Positions 1 to 9,239 of a DNA stretch of 56,789 bases are shown in pieces. The number at the start of each line of letters is the position of its first letter. Position 1 is the stretch's first letter. The DNA comes from CAJXJP01 sp963926055. Its GTDB lineage: Bacteria > Patescibacteriota > Gracilibacteria > BD1-5 > UBA6164. The DNA lies in assembly GCA_963926055.1 (NCBI GenBank), contig CAWUVK010000005.1, positions 1-56,789 on the forward strand, written 5' to 3'. A program made the translations under genes and the position numbers. The notes under the pieces were generated by a model. That model was not told where the DNA came from. It did no database searches and saw only the letters and a program-made list of their open reading frames with translations.

Positions 1-723
1 GAAGAAAATCTTATAAATATAACTTGAGAAGATAATTTTATAGAACTCAAAGCAGCAGAAAAATGATTTTTTGATGAATCTTTAGTTTGATACTGGGATA
101 TGGAAACTCTCACTTCAGATGGGAAATTAGCAGATTTATCTGGAAATAACAATCATGGGACAATACATGATGAAAATAATTCAGGTTTAGCAACTCCAGT
201 AAATTGAGAAATGGTTTTTGATGGAGTGGATGATTATGTGGAAATTGACGATAGTGATGAATTAGATGGTTTTGAAGAATTTACTTTTATTTTTAAGATT
301 AATCTCGTAAAAAATTTAAGAGAACAATTTTTAATTAACAAAATGGTTCACTATACTTGAAACACGATGGATGATTCATATTGATATAGGATTAGAGGGG
401 ATGGAACTTCTTTCATTCAATTATCAAATGATTCTGATTGACATGTGTCTAGTTCTTTCTATAGTCAAGATCCTAAATGAATATATATGCTCAGATATGA
501 CCAAAATAAAGTAGAATTAATTGTAGACAATACATTAGTTCAATCAGCAAACAATATTTTACTATCTGGGAACGTGAATAAAGTACCTGAAAATATCTTC
601 ATATGAAGACCTAATCCAAATCCAAATATAAGTTTTATAGAATGAAAAATAGATGAAATCATGATTTTCAATAGAGCACTTTCTAAGGCAGAAATAAATA
701 ATATTTATGAAACACTACAATAA
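1..723 (+). CDS. LamG / concanavalin A-like domain protein, C-terminal part
   Basis: Open from the first base in frame 1 with TGA read as Gly, so the N-terminus lies outside the window. After about 30 residues comes a LamG-like jelly-roll domain: GYWDME near its start, DLSGNNNHGT, FDGVDDYVEI in the middle, and a typical end with GKIDEIMIFNRALSKAEI. LamG domains bind sugars or proteins and usually sit in secreted or surface proteins, so an extracellular role is likely (inference). At least eight in-frame TGA codons fall at plausible Gly positions. A strong terminator follows at once. Confidence 0.8.
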
Positions 724-725
724 AA

Positions 726-753
726 AAATCTCGAAATATTTCGAGATTTTTTT
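726..753 (+). terminator. Rho-independent terminator after the LamG gene
   Basis: Twelve-base inverted repeat (AAATCTCGAAAT / ATTTCGAGATTT) followed by a T run, directly after the stop codon. Confidence 0.85.
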
Positions 754-817
754 GTTTGATGAAATATTAATATTCATTACAATGCTAGTGGAAATTATTA
801 GAAACTAACGATAAAAA

Positions 818-2809
818 ATGAAAGATACAATTATACAAGAATTGAAAAAAAGTGAATTTCCAGATTTAGCATTTTTATTTAGCAATCATGCATTAGAAAT
901 AGCTCCAGAAATTTTAAAAGAATTATTAGAAATAGATAAAAAAGAATTTGAAGAATTATTAGCAAAACCTAATGAAGAAATTACATTTGATAGCTTTGAA
1001 GATGAAGGATTGTTAGATTATTATTGGTCACTCTTAAATCATTATCAAAATGTGAATAATAATGATCAAATGAGAAAAATTATAGAAGATTTTAGACCAG
1101 AATTACAAGATTTTTGAAATTATGTAACCTACAATAAAAACTACTATGAAAAAACAAAATATTGTTTTGAAAACTGTGATTTAAATGCAGACCAAAAAAG
1201 AGCATTAGAAATAAGACTCAAAGGGTTTAAAGATTCTGGGATCGATTTACCAGAAGAAGAAAAAAATAAACTCAAAGAATTAAATAAAATTTGAGCAAAA
1301 TTATCAAATGATTTTTCAAATAATATTGTTGATGATGAAGCGACTTTTGAATATATTATTGAAGATTTCGAAGTAATAAAAGACCTTCCAGAAGATATTT
1401 TAAATAATGCTAAAAAAGCTGCAGCAGATAAAAATAAATCTGGATATTTATTTGATGCTGATCCGAGTAGTTATGTAGCTATTTTGAAATATTGTAGTGA
1501 TGCAAATATCAGAAAAGATTTTGAAAAAATTCAAAATTCATTTGCTTCAAAAGGGAAATTTGATAATAGAGAAATTATTCTCAATATTCTCAAAAATAAA
1601 AAACAAAAAGCAGAAATTCTTTGATATAAAAATTATGCTGAGATGTCATTAAATTCAAAAATGGCAGATTCACCAAAGCAAGTTTTTGAACTTATCCAAG
1701 GTATTTCAAAAACAGCAAAAACAAAAGCAATCGAAGAAAGAGATGAACTCAAAAAATATTTTAATCTCACTGAGCTACATTCTTACGATATGGGATTTTA
1801 TTCGAGAAAATACAAAGAAGAAAAATATAATTTAGATGAAAAAGAACTCAAAAAATATTTTAAATATGAAAATGTTTTAGAATATTTACATAATTTTGTA
1901 AAAGAATTTCTTGGAATTGAAATGAGAGAAATTTCAGCTTCTGTGTACTCAAAATCAGTAAAAACATATGAGGTATACAGAAATGATGAAAAAATTGCGT
2001 ATTATTTACTTGATGCTTTTTATTCGAAAGAAAAAAGAGGTTGAGCTTGGGCAGATAACTTGAGAGAAAAATCAAATTTTTGAGGAATTGAAAAATTACC
2101 AGTGGTTATTAACTGTTGTAATTTTCTTCAAACACAAGAAACACTTTTATCAATTAGAGATGTAGAAACTCTTTTTCATGAATTTGGTCATGCAATTCAC
2201 GAAATGATTTCTCAATCTCCTCTGAGCGAACTTTCTGGATTTAATGTAGAATGGGATTTTGTAGAATTACCATCACAATTATTAGAAAATTGGGTAGGGA
2301 ATAATAAAAGTTTAATCAAATTAGCAAAACACTATCAAACTGGTGAAACTCTTCCAGAGTCAGTTATGAAAACACTTGACGATTTAGATACCTATATGTC
2401 AGCAAATGGAGTTTTAGGGCAAAATACGTATGCACTTTTGGATATGCATTTATATAGCGAAGAAATTCCTGAAAATATTCAAGAACTTGATAAAAAAACT
2501 CTCGATATTGTAAATAATTATTGAATCACTCAAAGATGAGAAGATTATAAAATGTATTGTAGCTTTTCTCATATCTTTGGTTGAGGATACTCGGCAGGAT
2601 ATTACAGTTATATGTGGGCAGAAATTTTAGAAGCAGATGTCTTTAATGCAATTGAACAACAAGGAATGTTTGATCCAAAAGTTGGACAAAAATTAGTTGA
2701 TACTCTCATTGGTCAATGAACAAGAAAACCAGCTTGAGAATTATTTCATGACTTTATGGGAAGAGAGGTTTCAAACCAAGCATTTATGAAAAGAAAAGGA
2801 TTAGTGTAA
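818..2809 (+). CDS. M3 family oligopeptidase (thimet oligopeptidase / PrlC type)
   Basis: 663 residues, close to the usual 650-700 of M3A zinc peptidases that cut short peptides in the cytoplasm. The zinc motif is HEFGH at residues 454-458 in the context DVETLFHEFGHAIHEM. Further downstream the family's C-terminal part is present (FSHIFGGGYSAGYYSYMWAE, then LFHDFMGRE). No signal peptide. In-frame TGA codons occur at Gly positions such as the repeated Gly before YSAGYYSY. The ATG follows an A-rich leader without a clear Shine-Dalgarno site. Closest families are oligopeptidase A and peptidyl-dipeptidase Dcp; the sequence does not decide between them. Confidence 0.92.
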
Positions 2810-2816
2810 TAATTAA

Positions 2817-2905
2817 TAACTCTTTTGTCCTTCGGACATTTACTCTTTACAAGAGCAAAGTATAGTCCCTGCTCTTGTAAAGAGTAGGGGTTTAGGGAAG
2901 AGTTA
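2817..2905. repeat. Branched inverted-repeat element between genes
   Basis: An outer 8-base pair (TAACTCTT at 2817-2824, AAGAGTTA at 2898-2905) encloses a UUC-loop hairpin (TGTCC/GGACA, 2826-2838) and a perfect 16-base stem (2842-2857 with 2870-2885, 12-base loop). On paper this folds as a three-way junction. It fills most of the gap between the peptidase and the Ham1-like gene. It could be a REP/MITE-like element or an mRNA processing or termination structure. There is no T run, so a plain terminator is less likely. Confidence 0.6.
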
Positions 2906-2929
2906 TAATTTAAAAAATAAGATTTAACT

Positions 2930-3541
2930 ATGAAAAAAATATACTTTGCGACAGGAAATAAACAAAAATTAGAAAGAATGAACATTTTGGCACAGTTTAT
3001 AGCAGACGATTTTGTTATAGAAAAAGTTCCAAATCTTGAAGATATAGAAGAAAATGGAAAAACTCCAAGTGAAAATGCTCTGCAAAAAGTAGAACCGTAT
3101 TCTCAACTTGATGCTCCAGTAATTGCTTGAGATACAGGAGTATATTTTGATAATATTGCATTTGATCCAACACATGTCAAAAGACAAGCACTAGAAAAAG
3201 CTTGAATTTATCATGACAATGCAAACCAAGAAGAAATTTATAATGCGATGATAGATTTCTATAAAAATTTAGCAGAATCTAAATGATGAGAATTTCCATT
3301 TTATTATCTCGATGGCTGGGCAATTAAATATCCTAATGAAAATATTCTCACATTTGAAACAAAAAGACATAATATCCTCACAAGTAAAATTCACGGAGAA
3401 AAACAATTATATTTTCCAATGTGCAATTTATATAAATCACAAAAAACAGGAAAATATTATACAGATCGGACTCTCGAAGATAATTTTTGAGAACTTTCTG
3501 AGCAAGTAGAACTATTACAAAAAATATATAATCAATTATAA
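2930..3541 (+). CDS. Ham1/RdgB-like non-canonical purine NTP pyrophosphatase
   Basis: 203 residues, the family's usual size. The N-terminus KIYFATGNKQKLERM matches the T-G-N-x-x-K substrate-binding start of ITPases, followed by ENGKTPSENALQK and IAGDTGVYFD, where the family has its catalytic Asp (SL..VDDTGL-like). It would hydrolyse dITP/XTP to monophosphates and so keep damaged purines out of nucleic acids (family knowledge). The C-terminal half is less typical. Only three bases separate its stop from the next start, so it probably leads an operon with the hydrolase and rhodanese genes. Confidence 0.75.
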
Positions 3542-3544
3542 AAA

Positions 3545-4111
3545 ATGAAAAAAGCAATTTTATTACACGGATGGGCATGAAAATCAGATAATCATTGGTT
3601 TCCATGGGCAAAAAAAGAGTTAGAACAAAGAGGTTTTGAAGTAATTACTCCAGATTTACCAAATCCACGTTTTCCTGTACTTGCAGAACAAATAGATAGT
3701 ATTTCAGAAGTAGTGAAAAACTTTAAAAAATGAGATATTATTATTGGACATTCTTTGGGGTGTCAGCTAGCACTTAGAGTTATTCATGAACATAAAATTT
3801 CAGGAATAAAAGCAATATTTGTATGACCAAGTTTCCCAGAAACTTCTCAGCATTTAGGAAAAGATTTTTTATGAGATTCATATGAAAATTTAGTTGAATA
3901 TAACCTCCAAGCAGATTTAGAATTTGAAGATTTCTGAAACGAATATATTTTATGTCTCTCTGAAAACGATGAATTTATAAATTTAGAAAAAGCAGAAGAA
4001 TATTATTGTATGCTTGAAGACGTTGAAATTTTAGAATTTCCAAACTCTGGTCATTTTAACTCAAAATCAAACACTTTTGAAATACCAGAATTATTAGAAT
4101 ATTTTGAATAA
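3545..4111 (+). CDS. RBBP9/YdeN-type alpha/beta serine hydrolase
   Basis: 188 residues, typical of the small RBBP9/YdeN hydrolases. MKKAILLHGWAG has the oxyanion HG motif. IIIGHSLGCQLAL carries the nucleophile elbow with Ser70. The late SENDEFI supplies the likely catalytic Asp and FPNSGHFN the His. Substrate unknown. It starts three bases after the previous stop, and eight bases separate it from the rhodanese gene, so cotranscription is likely. Confidence 0.85.
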
Positions 4112-4119
4112 TAAAAAAT

Positions 4120-4449
4120 ATGTTTCAATCAATATCAGCTCAAGAATTTAGTGAAAAAATGTATGATCAAGATGTGATAGTAGTAGATGTACGTGCTCCA
4201 GAAGAACACGTATATTTTTGAGTGCTTCCAAAAGTAGATCTGTATTTAAATATGTATGATGAAGATTTTTTCGATGAATTATGAAAACTAGATAGAAATA
4301 AAAAATATTTTATTTACTGTCGGCATGCTAATAGAACAGCATTTTTACTCAATTATATGAAAAATGCAGGATTCGAATATGTCGTAGATTTAGCTTGATG
4401 AACGGACTGATGGTTAGATTCTGGATTTGAGTTAGTGAAGAGAAAATAA
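4120..4449 (+). CDS. Single-domain rhodanese-like protein
   Basis: 109 residues covering one rhodanese domain. VIVVDVRAPEEHVYFGVLP matches the conserved D-x-R-x-x-x-E-(Y/F) start. FIYCRHANRTAF carries the active-site Cys67 in a CRxxNR loop, and the end AGGTDGWLDSGFEL is typical. It probably handles sulfane sulfur transfer. The first Arg of the loop is a CGG codon, which supports CGG still meaning Arg in this genome. Last gene of a three-gene run. Confidence 0.88.
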
Positions 4450-4474
4450 ATATATTATAAAATAAAATATTTAT

Positions 4475-4502
4475 TTGACAATAGATGTAAATAATATATA
4501 TT
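4475..4502 (+). promoter_or_regulatory. TTGACA-type promoter for the 134-residue membrane protein
   Basis: Perfect -35 TTGACA (4475-4480), 16-base spacer, -10 TATATT (4497-4502). The gene it drives also has a strong Shine-Dalgarno site (AAGGAGG, 4532-4538), which most genes here lack. Confidence 0.7.
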
Positions 4503-4543
4503 ATATTTATGTTTTACTCTCAAATTATGTTAAGGAGGCATAA

Positions 4544-4948
4544 ATGAATGGTGAAGCAATGTTGTTAATTGTTTTCGGGATCGCTGTAATTTTACTGCTT
4601 CTCTTAATTTTAATATTTCTTGTTCTCAATCCTATAAGGAATGCAAAAATGTTTTCACAAAAACTTTTAGACCAACTTTCTCCATCTTCTCTAGTTGATG
4701 GAGAAGCTTTGACTAATTATGCAAATAATTCACTTAATGAAGCAGTTGATGCTGCACATTTGTTAGGTGAGAATGTTGCTAAATTAGCTACTCAGCGTGG
4801 TATTGTCGATGGAGTGAATCTAGCGAATGCTCAGTTGTTAAATACTCAGCAAGAAGTTACAGATCGCTCAGAAGATAATCCTGAGGGAACACCTGTTGTT
4901 GATGATGACTCAGCTGAGGAGGAGAAATTGGAAGAGAATAACAATTAA
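4544..4948 (+). CDS. Membrane-anchored protein with acidic tail, no recognised family
   Basis: 134 residues. Helix 5-28 (LLIVFGIAVILLLL...) is one membrane segment, then KMFSQKLLDQL and a hydrophilic tail ending in many Glu/Asp/Asn. I do not recognise a family. It differs from its neighbours: perfect TTGACA promoter, AAGGAGG six bases before ATG, no TGA codon, Gly as GGN and some CGT/CGC Arg codons. It is followed by a LysM gene, and the same pairing recurs at 7183/8257. It may be a transferred gene or a member of a differently expressed class. Confidence 0.75.
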   Translation: MNGEAMLLIVFGIAVILLLLLILIFLVLNPIRNAKMFSQKLLDQLSPSSLVDGEALTNYANNSLNEAVDAAHLLGENVAKLATQRGIVDGVNLANAQLLNTQQEVTDRSEDNPEGTPVVDDDSAEEEKLEENNN

Positions 4949-4971
4949 TACTGTGTTGGAGGCACAAAGAA

Positions 4972-4997
4972 AAACCTAGATGTATCTAGGTTTTTTT
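4972..4997 (+). terminator. Rho-independent terminator
   Basis: AAACCTAGA / TCTAGGTTT stem, TGTA loop, then a T run, just after the membrane protein gene. Confidence 0.9.
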
Positions 4998-5018
4998 GCT
5001 TTTTAAATGTAAATATTT

Positions 5019-5024
5019 TATAAT
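5019..5024 (+). promoter_or_regulatory. TATAAT -10 box before the first LysM gene
   Basis: Perfect TATAAT 28 bases before the ATG with no good -35 and no Shine-Dalgarno site. This is the usual start layout of TGA-using genes in this window. Confidence 0.5.
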
Positions 5025-5051
5025 AAAAATATACAATTTAAAAAAAAATAT

Positions 5052-5999
5052 ATGGAAACTCTAAATTATTCAGAAAATCAATATGATAATATTGATATTA
5101 GTTCTGTTCAATGACTTCAAGAATTGAATGATAGATATAAGAGTTCTGATTCTATAGATAAAGAACTCATAAAGAATGAAGTCAATGAAATGCTGAAAAA
5201 ATGATATAATATTTATTCTGAAAAACAATATAATCAATTTAAAGTGTTATTAAATTCTATGGATATTGTTGAGTTATGTCCATTTGATACGTTTTGAAAT
5301 TTTATTGATTTTGATGAATATATTGATTTACAACATAAATTCTCTATAAAACTAACAGATTGATTATTTAGATTATTTCCAGGTACAAATTTATGATTTA
5401 TTGATCCAGTTCAGTGAGGTTATATTTTAGATGGTAATTTTCATAAAGAATTAAGTTTTTCATATTCAGATAATACTGCTGATAATAATCAATTTAATTT
5501 AAATTTAGACAGAAAAAGTGAAAATAATTGTTTATTACTGAAATCTCAAAACGAAGATTTAAAAAATATAAATACTCAATTACTCCAAGAAAAAGATTTA
5601 ATCACACAGAAAAATCAAGAATTAATTGAAGAAGTAAAAGCATTAAAAGAAAATGCACAATCAATAAATTGATGAGATAATGAAAAAAATAATAATCAGC
5701 CTGATGCAGAAAAGATAGAAGATACTATACCTAAAAATCAAGAATATATAGTAAAATCTTGAGATACACTTTGGGATTTAGTGAAAAAAAATTATGGATT
5801 ATCTAGTAATAGAGATATTGCTAATTGTGTAAATAAATTAGTGAAATTTAATATTGAAAATAATAATTCCTGAGAACTATCTACAGATAATACTCCAGAT
5901 GGAATATTTGGAGATAAGATTTTTGTAAATCAAAAAATATTATTTGCTTGAGAACTTATATTTAGAGATCAAATTTTTACACTTAAAAAAGAGAAATAA
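5052..5999 (+). CDS. LysM-domain protein with coiled coil
   Basis: 315 residues, no signal peptide. An unassigned N-terminal region (about 1-150) is followed by an Asn/Glu/Lys-rich heptad-like stretch (LLKSQNEDLKNINTQLLQEKD) that looks like a coiled coil. A LysM domain comes near residue 235 (EYIVKSGDTLWDLVKKNYG, then NRDIANCVNKLVKFN). LysM normally binds peptidoglycan, so the lack of an export signal is odd. It resembles the protein at 8257 in layout and LysM sequence, which suggests a duplicated pair. Confidence 0.85.
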
Positions 6000-6022
6000 A
6001 AATATATTTTCTCTGCTTTTTT
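5990..6022 (+). terminator. Weak terminator overlapping the stop of the LysM gene
   Basis: AGAGAAA / TTTCTCT stem containing the stop codon in its loop, followed by GCTTTTTT. Confidence 0.45.
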
Positions 6023-6044
6023 AGTTTCTCTTAAGAAAAGAATA

Positions 6045-6050
6045 TATAAT
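6045..6050 (+). promoter_or_regulatory. TATAAT -10 box
   Basis: Perfect TATAAT 38 bases before the next ATG; no clear -35. Confidence 0.45.
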
Positions 6051-6088
6051 GTTATTACAAAAAATATAATATTTTTAAATATTTGAGT

Positions 6089-6406
6089 ATGAAAAAAGGA
6101 TATATCTTCTTTGAAGATGAAAAATTAAGTGAACATGAATTTCTAGATAAACAAATTTCATTTATAAATGATATGGAAATTGTCTGCCACTGATTTCATA
6201 ATATTTTAGATCATGAAATAAAAAAATCAGATAATTTTATAAATAATTTAAAAACACTTCATAAAAAAATTTCTCAAAGATATATTATTACTCGAGAATT
6301 ATCAGATAAAATTGCATGAAAACAAGAAATTCTCAAAAAGTTTTCTCAAATTTTAGAAAATATTTCATCAATGATTCCAGAAGAAAAACAAGTCGTAAAA
6401 ATTTAA
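6089..6406 (+). CDS. Hypothetical 105-residue protein
   Basis: No family recognised. It begins MKKGYIFFEDEKLSEHEFLDK and is mostly charged and predicted helical, with a central CHGFHNILDHEIKKSDNFI and two in-frame TGA codons read as Gly. No signal peptide or membrane segment. It has its own TATAAT box upstream. Confidence 0.7.
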
Positions 6407-6429
6407 TTTTACAGCTTGTTTTTTTTACT

Positions 6430-6435
6430 TATAAT
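6430..6435 (+). promoter_or_regulatory. TATAAT -10 box before the HAD gene
   Basis: Perfect TATAAT 28 bases before the ATG, with no Shine-Dalgarno site. Confidence 0.45.
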
Positions 6436-6463
6436 ACTTTTTAATAATTATATAAATTTATTT

Positions 6464-7117
6464 ATGCAAACATCACAATCAACTCCAATAAATACAACCG
6501 AAGAACTAGTTAATGTAGTAGAAAAAGATTTTAATAGAGAATGATTGGATTTTTCTAAAATTACTCATTATTTTAGGTTATTATTTTCAAAAAAAACAAC
6601 TGATTTATTAGAAAGTGTTGATACATTTTTAGATATTGATTTTGAAAAATTAAAAAGCAATTGAAAGACTACTATTATTTTAGATGTTGATGAATGTATA
6701 GCTCCTCATCATGGATACATTTTGCCACAAAATTTAGAAAAAATTATAGATTTACATAATAATGGTTGGAAAATTATTATAGATTCAAATATGAAAAAAT
6801 CTGATAGATATCTACCATTAGAAGATTTATGAATCCCAATTCTTACTTCTAAATACGCAAAACCACATAGGAAAAATTTTGAAATATGTTTACAATTAAT
6901 GGATTCTCGTCCAGAGGAAACAGTGATGATTGGAGATAATTTTATTACAGATGGAGGAGCTATGAGATTATGAATTGATTTTATAAAAGTTAAACCAGTT
7001 CCACTGGATGCTTCTGACGGATGAGCAGAAAGAGAAGGGCAAAAAATAACAAGAAGAATCATTGATAAAAAAGCTATAAAGAGAGGGCATATAAAAAGTT
7101 ATAACATAAAAAAATAA
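6464..7117 (+). CDS. HAD-family phosphatase, YqeG/PGP-phosphatase-like
   Basis: 217 residues. HAD motif I is TIILDVDECIAPHHG (D74, D76), motif II is a Ser in IIIDSNMKKSDRY, then YAKPHRKNFEICL gives the conserved Lys-Pro of the YqeG/GEP4 group and VMIGDNFITDGGA gives motif III Asp residues. YqeG/GEP4 proteins remove phosphate from phosphatidylglycerophosphate, and a CDP-alcohol phosphatidyltransferase lies 2 kb away, so a PG-synthesis role is plausible (inference). Unusual point: Cys replaces the Thr of the normal DxDxT motif. Confidence 0.78.
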
Positions 7118-7118
7118 T

Positions 7119-7148
7119 TTGACAATATTCTGTTTTAAGTATTATATT
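7119..7148 (+). promoter_or_regulatory. TTGACA-type promoter
   Basis: TTGACA (7119-7124), 18-base spacer, TATATT (7143-7148). The downstream gene has an AAAGGAGG site (7171-7178), the same layout as at 4475. Confidence 0.7.
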
Positions 7149-7182
7149 ATTACATATTCACTAAAATAGTAAAGGAGGTTAG

Positions 7183-8154
7183 ATGAGTATGAATTTTTGG
7201 GAAAGTTTATTGCTTTCTCCAGAATGGCCACTATGGCAATTTATAATTGGTACTTTGATAGCAATTTTTGCTATTTTAGTAATAATGTTAGTTTGGAAAA
7301 TAATCGAGAAACTTCAGGAGAAAAAGATTATGTCTAGTCTATTAAAAGGTGCAGATAAAGGTTTGCTGAAGGCAGCGAACGTTGATGAATCAGAGAATAT
7401 TATGGGACAAGTAGGTCAAGTGATTGGCTCACAAGCAAACCAAGTAATTTCTACGGTACAACAATATGCTATGGTTAATGCTGCGAGAAATCAAGCTTCT
7501 GAAAATCAACAAAATATTAAAGATATACAAGAAGCTACATCGCAAGCTATTAAGGGCTTTAATAAGCAGTCTGATAAAATTGATAAACTTGGTCGAGGTA
7601 GGAATTATAGTGAGCATGAAGTTGCTAATATTTCACTCAACTATACTGTTAGTTCGTCTGATATTTCACAAAGCGTTGATCAATCAGTTGAATCGAATGT
7701 TGATAGGTCTCAGCAAGATGTTGAACTACAGCAAGCTGAAGCATCTCAGTATAATGTTGATTCTCAACAACCTGAAGAAATTCAACAAAACGTTGAAACT
7801 CAACAAACTGAAGTATCTCAGCAAAACGTTGATTCTCAGCAAGCTGAAGAAATTTCAGTGAGCGAATCTGTTGATGAACCATTAATGCAACAACCTGAAG
7901 TTGATTTCACTAATGCTTCACTTCAAGCTGATGAAACTTGGGTGAAAACAAAAGTGCTCGATTTCCAATGTGTAAAATCACAATTACACTCATATAACCT
8001 CGATGATGATTGGACTTTTCGAAGCTTATGTCAAAGAGCGTTCATGGAAATTTATAAAATTTTTAATCAAAAACGTGCGGAACAAAATCCGAGCGATGAT
8101 GTAGTAAAAATTCATAAATTTCTACTTGGAGAAAAAGTAAAGCGTGGTTTTTAA
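7183..8154 (+). CDS. Membrane-anchored Gln-rich repeat protein, no recognised family
   Basis: 323 residues. One membrane helix at about 17-42 (WQFIIGTLIAIFAILVIMLV), then an amphipathic region (ANQVISTVQQYAMVNAARN), then a low-complexity stretch at about 160-235 of imperfect 10-residue repeats of the type S/TQQ-x-E-x-S/IQQNV. A globular-looking C-terminus begins at WVKTKVLDFQC. ATG follows AAAGGAGG by four bases. No TGA codon; CGA/CGT/GCG codons occur. Paired with a LysM gene, as the 4544 protein is. Confidence 0.78.
   Translation: MSMNFWESLLLSPEWPLWQFIIGTLIAIFAILVIMLVWKIIEKLQEKKIMSSLLKGADKGLLKAANVDESENIMGQVGQVIGSQANQVISTVQQYAMVNAARNQASENQQNIKDIQEATSQAIKGFNKQSDKIDKLGRGRNYSEHEVANISLNYTVSSSDISQSVDQSVESNVDRSQQDVELQQAEASQYNVDSQQPEEIQQNVETQQTEVSQQNVDSQQAEEISVSESVDEPLMQQPEVDFTNASLQADETWVKTKVLDFQCVKSQLHSYNLDDDWTFRSLCQRAFMEIYKIFNQKRAEQNPSDDVVKIHKFLLGEKVKRGF
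7690..7860 (+). repeat. Imperfect 30-base tandem coding repeats (Gln-rich)
   Basis: Units such as TCTCAGCAAAACGTTGATTC recur with small changes and encode SQQ/TQQ-type decapeptides inside the membrane protein. Confidence 0.7.
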
Positions 8155-8162
8155 TCCAACAT

Positions 8163-8201
8163 AAAAGGGTCTCATATATTGAGACTCTTTTTTTTTTTTT
8201 T
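8163..8201 (+). terminator. Rho-independent terminator
   Basis: AAAGGGTCTCA / TGAGACTCTTT stem with one wobble pair, TATAT loop and a run of more than ten T. Confidence 0.9.
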
Positions 8202-8222
8202 GTGTAAATTTTTTATGTATGA

Positions 8223-8228
8223 TATAAT
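8223..8228 (+). promoter_or_regulatory. TATAAT -10 box before the second LysM gene
   Basis: Perfect TATAAT 28 bases before the ATG, no Shine-Dalgarno site. Confidence 0.5.
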
Positions 8229-8256
8229 GAAACAAATAATATATAATATCATAATT

Positions 8257-9213
8257 ATGTCGCTTGATAACTTAGGACCATATATCCCAGAAGAAAATAA
8301 TCAGGAAAAAAATCAACTGTCTGAAGATCTACAAAAAATTATCGAATGAAAAGAAATTGTATCTGAAACGTGAGTTGATAAAAAAGAATTGTTAGAAGAT
8401 ATGCTTCAAGAATGATTGATTATTGAAAATATTTCTCAATTAAATGTTCTAAAAAATTTATTATCTCATAATAACATTTCTTATTTAAAAAATATTTCTG
8501 AAATGGATTTAGATAATATTTGAAAAATAAGTATACAAAAAGTTTGAGACGTTGTAAAAGTTTTTCCAATGAATTATTCTATGAAAATTTGAGAAAATGG
8601 ACCATTTGGACAAGCTTTTGAATTATCACAAGATGGGACAATAGAGAAAAATATAGACAGAGATTTTCAAATTAACACTTCAAATGTAGATACTGTTGAG
8701 TCTTGAATGGATGAACTAAATAATAATTTATCTCAAATAGATACTCAAAATTATTTTTTAGATCCAAATAAAAATCAAGAAGATAATCGTGAAACTGAAA
8801 TATCTGAAAAGATTAACGATATACAAGAGGATACAATTAATCAAGAAAATTCAGTAGAAGATGTAGAAATTATTGAGGATACAACTCCTATTATTGAAAA
8901 TGTATGAGATGAAAATAAACCTCAAGAAAATATTGAACATAATGAGGAAATAAAAAATAAATCATATGAAGTCCAAAAAGGTGATACTCTCTGGCAAATA
9001 ATTAGAGAACAATACGGCATTTCTGATTATACAGATATTGCTAACACGTTGTATAAAATTAAACAATTTAATGATACAAATAATTTTTGAGAAAATAAAG
9101 TAGATTTTTCGAAACCAGATACCTTAAAAATTTCACAACAATTATTACTTCCAGATAATATTACAGTGACAAGTCCCACAAAATGAGAGAAGACTTTTTC
9201 TTTACAACAATAA
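8257..9213 (+). CDS. LysM-domain protein with acidic linker
   Basis: 318 residues, no signal peptide. The N-terminal part (about 1-150) is unassigned and includes KKELLEDMLQEGLIIENISQ. A long Asp/Glu/Asn linker leads to a LysM domain near residue 240 (SYEVQKGDTLWQIIREQYG, then YTDIANTLYKIKQFN). Nearly the same size and order as the 5052 protein; both follow a TTGACA/Shine-Dalgarno membrane-protein gene. Several in-frame TGA codons. Confidence 0.85.
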
Positions 9214-9239
9214 AAAAACCGCGTGTTACGCGGTTTTTT
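9213..9239. terminator. Bidirectional terminator overlapping the pgsA stop codon
   Basis: AAAAAACCGCGT / ACGCGGTTTTTT with the stop codon of the minus-strand gene in the loop. It serves both convergent genes, so the last pgsA codons form half of the hairpin. Confidence 0.85.

Noticed and set aside
818..2809. M3 peptidase as a broken pseudogene (several separate frames under the standard code)
   Set aside because: All breaks are TGA codons at Gly positions; with code 25 it is one full-length gene.
7466..7861. 131-residue frame overlapping the Gln-rich membrane protein
   Set aside because: Out-of-frame shadow of the repeat region; Leu/Lys-rich low complexity and no start signal, whereas the 323-residue frame has a strong promoter and Shine-Dalgarno site.
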